Shown one piece after another: positions 5,718-6,993 of a DNA stretch of 6,993 nucleotides (within the stretch, counting starts at the first letter, position 1; every line of letters begins with the position of its first letter). The position numbers and the translations under genes were made by a program. This DNA comes from JAEUSI01 sp036782915 (GTDB lineage: Bacteria > Bacteroidota > Ignavibacteria > Tepidaquicellales > Tepidaquicellaceae). Location of the stretch: contig DAIPYE010000166.1 in NCBI GenBank assembly GCA_036782915.1, positions 1 through 6,993 of the forward strand. The letters are read 5' to 3'. Under the pieces are notes generated by a model. It worked only from the letters and a program-made list of their open reading frames with translations, ran no database searches and was not told the origin of the DNA.

Positions 5718-6152
5718 ATGTCAGAAAACAAAGCAAAAGAAAAGAAAATCAGAGTTCTTATCGGCAAAGTCGGTTTGGACGGACACGACAGAGGAGCCAA
5801 GGTCATTGCTGCAGCATTTCGTGATGCGGGAATTGAAGTTATTTATACCGGATTAAGACAAACGCCTGAAACCATAGTAGAAGCAGCATTACAGGAAGAT
5901 GTAAATGCGATCGGTATCAGCATACTCAGCGGAGCTCACATGACCATTTTCCCGAAAGTAAGAAAGCTGATGGAAGAAAAAGGATTAGATGATGTTTTGT
6001 TATTTGGAGGAGGAATTATTCCAAAACCTGATATTGATGAATTGAAGAAACTTGGAGTCGGTGAGCTTTTCACTCCCGGAACACCTACCTTTGAAACAAT
6101 CGAATATGTTAAAAACTGGGTACTGCAAAATGAAGAAAGGAATACATTATAG
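5718..6152 (+). CDS. Cobalamin-binding small subunit of a methylmalonyl-CoA-mutase-type enzyme
   Basis: The 144 residues form a single B12-binding domain. DGHDRG at 21-26 is the D-x-H-x-x-G motif whose His ligates the cobalt. SIL at 68-70 and FGGG at 97-100 are the other loops holding the nucleotide tail. LIGKVGLDGHDRGAK, TGLRQTPE and GISILSGAHM match the C-terminal domain of methylmalonyl-CoA mutase and stand-alone subunits such as McmA2 and HcmB. Such a subunit works only with a separate catalytic barrel that rearranges an acyl-CoA (methylmalonyl-CoA to succinyl-CoA, or 2-hydroxyisobutyryl/isobutyryl-CoA). No barrel gene and no MeaB-type GTPase chaperone lies in the window, so the exact reaction is open. 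The ATG is 48 bases after the membrane-protein gene with only a weak A/G-rich site upstream; the stop is TAG. Co-transcription with the upstream operon is possible. Confidence 0.9.
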   Translation: MSENKAKEKKIRVLIGKVGLDGHDRGAKVIAAAFRDAGIEVIYTGLRQTPETIVEAALQEDVNAIGISILSGAHMTIFPKVRKLMEEKGLDDVLLFGGGIIPKPDIDELKKLGVGELFTPGTPTFETIEYVKNWVLQNEERNTL

Positions 6153-6195
6153 CAGTATTACTACTTTTTATTAATCAAATTACATAAAATATTTA

Positions 6196-6993
6196 ATGGG
6201 CAAAAATACAGAACCGGTGAAATTTGGCACCGATGGCTGGAGAGCAATAATTGCAGATACCTATACATTTGAAAATGTCAGAAGAGTTGCATTAGCAACA
6301 GCACTGGTATTTAAGGATCACGCGAATATAAAGAACGGAGTTTTTATTGGATATGATACAAGATTTCAATCTAAGGAATTTGCTCATGCTGCAGCTGCGG
6401 TATTTGCAGATCAGGGAATCAAAGTAAATTTATCGGATACATTTGTTACTACGCCTACAGTATCATTGCTGGCAAGGGATCTTAATTGCGCATTGGGAGT
6501 CATGATCACAGCTTCGCATAATCCGGCAATTTATAATGGTTATAAGCTGAAAGATGAATTCGGAGGATCGATGGATCCTGATGAAATTGCAAAGATTGAG
6601 AATGAATTGAAAAACATAAAAGAGGTTGAGTTAAAAAAGAGTTTTGAAGAATTATTAAGCAGCGGAAACATTAAATATTATAAGGCAAATGATTATTATC
6701 TGAATTATCTGAAAGAAAAAATCGCAATAGATAAAATTAAAAAAGCGGATTTGAAAGGTATCTATGATGCAATGTACGGAGCCGGTCAGAATATTATGAA
6801 TCAGTTCATTGAGATAAAACAACTTCACGGTGAAGTAAATCCTTCATTCGGAAAAAGTGCACCGGAGCCGGTTGAGAAAAATCTCACTGAAATATGTGCT
6901 GATATAAAGAACAGTTCATACAATATCGGAATTGTTACCGACGGTGATGCGGACAGAATAGCGATCATTGATGAAAAAGGAGATTTCCTTGAT
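6196..6993 (+). CDS. Phosphoglucomutase/phosphomannomutase family protein (3' end outside window)
   Basis: I translated 266 codons from the ATG at 6196 to the window edge without a stop. The product belongs to the alpha-D-phosphohexomutase superfamily, which moves phosphate between C1 and C6 of hexose phosphates for glycogen, cell-wall or nucleotide-sugar supply. Motifs in order: FGTDGWRAI at 10-18; GVMITASHNPAIYNGYK, in which Ser107 of TASHNP should be the phosphorylated catalytic residue; and the metal-binding loop DGDADR at 249-254. Family members are about 450-480 residues, so the sugar-specificity and phosphate-binding domains are missing here. Glucose, mannose or glucosamine specificity therefore cannot be assigned. 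The start fits the family, but no Shine-Dalgarno sequence is visible in the AT-rich 43 bases after the cobalamin-subunit gene. Confidence 0.93.
   Translation, partial: MGKNTEPVKFGTDGWRAIIADTYTFENVRRVALATALVFKDHANIKNGVFIGYDTRFQSKEFAHAAAAVFADQGIKVNLSDTFVTTPTVSLLARDLNCALGVMITASHNPAIYNGYKLKDEFGGSMDPDEIAKIENELKNIKEVELKKSFEELLSSGNIKYYKANDYYLNYLKEKIAIDKIKKADLKGIYDAMYGAGQNIMNQFIEIKQLHGEVNPSFGKSAPEPVEKNLTEICADIKNSSYNIGIVTDGDADRIAIIDEKGDFLD

Noticed and set aside
6153..6195. Possible terminator after the cobalamin-subunit gene (AGTATTACT followed by a T run)
   Set aside because: The stem would be only about three base pairs with a tiny loop; the T run alone is expected in AT-rich DNA.

Overview
The window looks like a chromosomal contig from a member of the Ignavibacteria or a close relative in the Bacteroidota/Chlorobi group. 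The DNA is AT-rich. Two exported proteins carry the type IX secretion (T9SS) C-terminal sorting domain in the form typical of that group: a YPNPFNPST opening, a 'LKIYNxLGKE' strand and an '...ETKRMLLIK' ending. Upstream of proS there is a TAnnTTTG box of the Bacteroidota type. The assignment rests on family recognition, not on a search. The assembly is a draft, since positions 1078-1177 are exactly 100 Ns.

Left part, minus strand (1-2251): two exported T9SS cargo genes lie head to tail. The gene read first (2251 to 832) has a signal peptide, a propeller-like repeat domain, the N gap and then a sorting domain. It is followed 54 bases later by the second gene (777 to the window edge), which is cut off inside its own sorting domain. 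Both sorting domains contain short tandem heptanucleotide arrays in the hinge between the first two strands. The first gene also has a GC-rich, palindrome-centred insertion in its last loop. These small in-frame insertions are the most unusual signal in the window.

Right part, plus strand (2380-6993): five genes point away from the exported pair. They are proS (bacterial-type prolyl-tRNA synthetase with an editing insertion), maf (nucleotide pyrophosphatase, TTG start, 2 bases after proS), a membrane protein of the LPG-synthase transmembrane/flippase-like family (start codon directly after the maf stop), a stand-alone cobalamin-binding subunit of a methylmalonyl-CoA-mutase-type enzyme, and a hexose-phosphate mutase cut by the window end. 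The first three are packed as an operon. The last two follow after gaps of 48 and 43 bases with no terminator visible, so they may be co-transcribed. The genes are housekeeping or metabolic and do not form one evident pathway.

I found no RNA gene, insertion sequence, CRISPR array, phage gene or defence cassette. No stretch over 300 bases lacks a gene. I do not see a convincing new multi-gene system. What deserves follow-up is the repeat-borne remodelling of sorting domains, plus some family-level oddities (type of ProS, shortened Maf loop, orphan B12 subunit).
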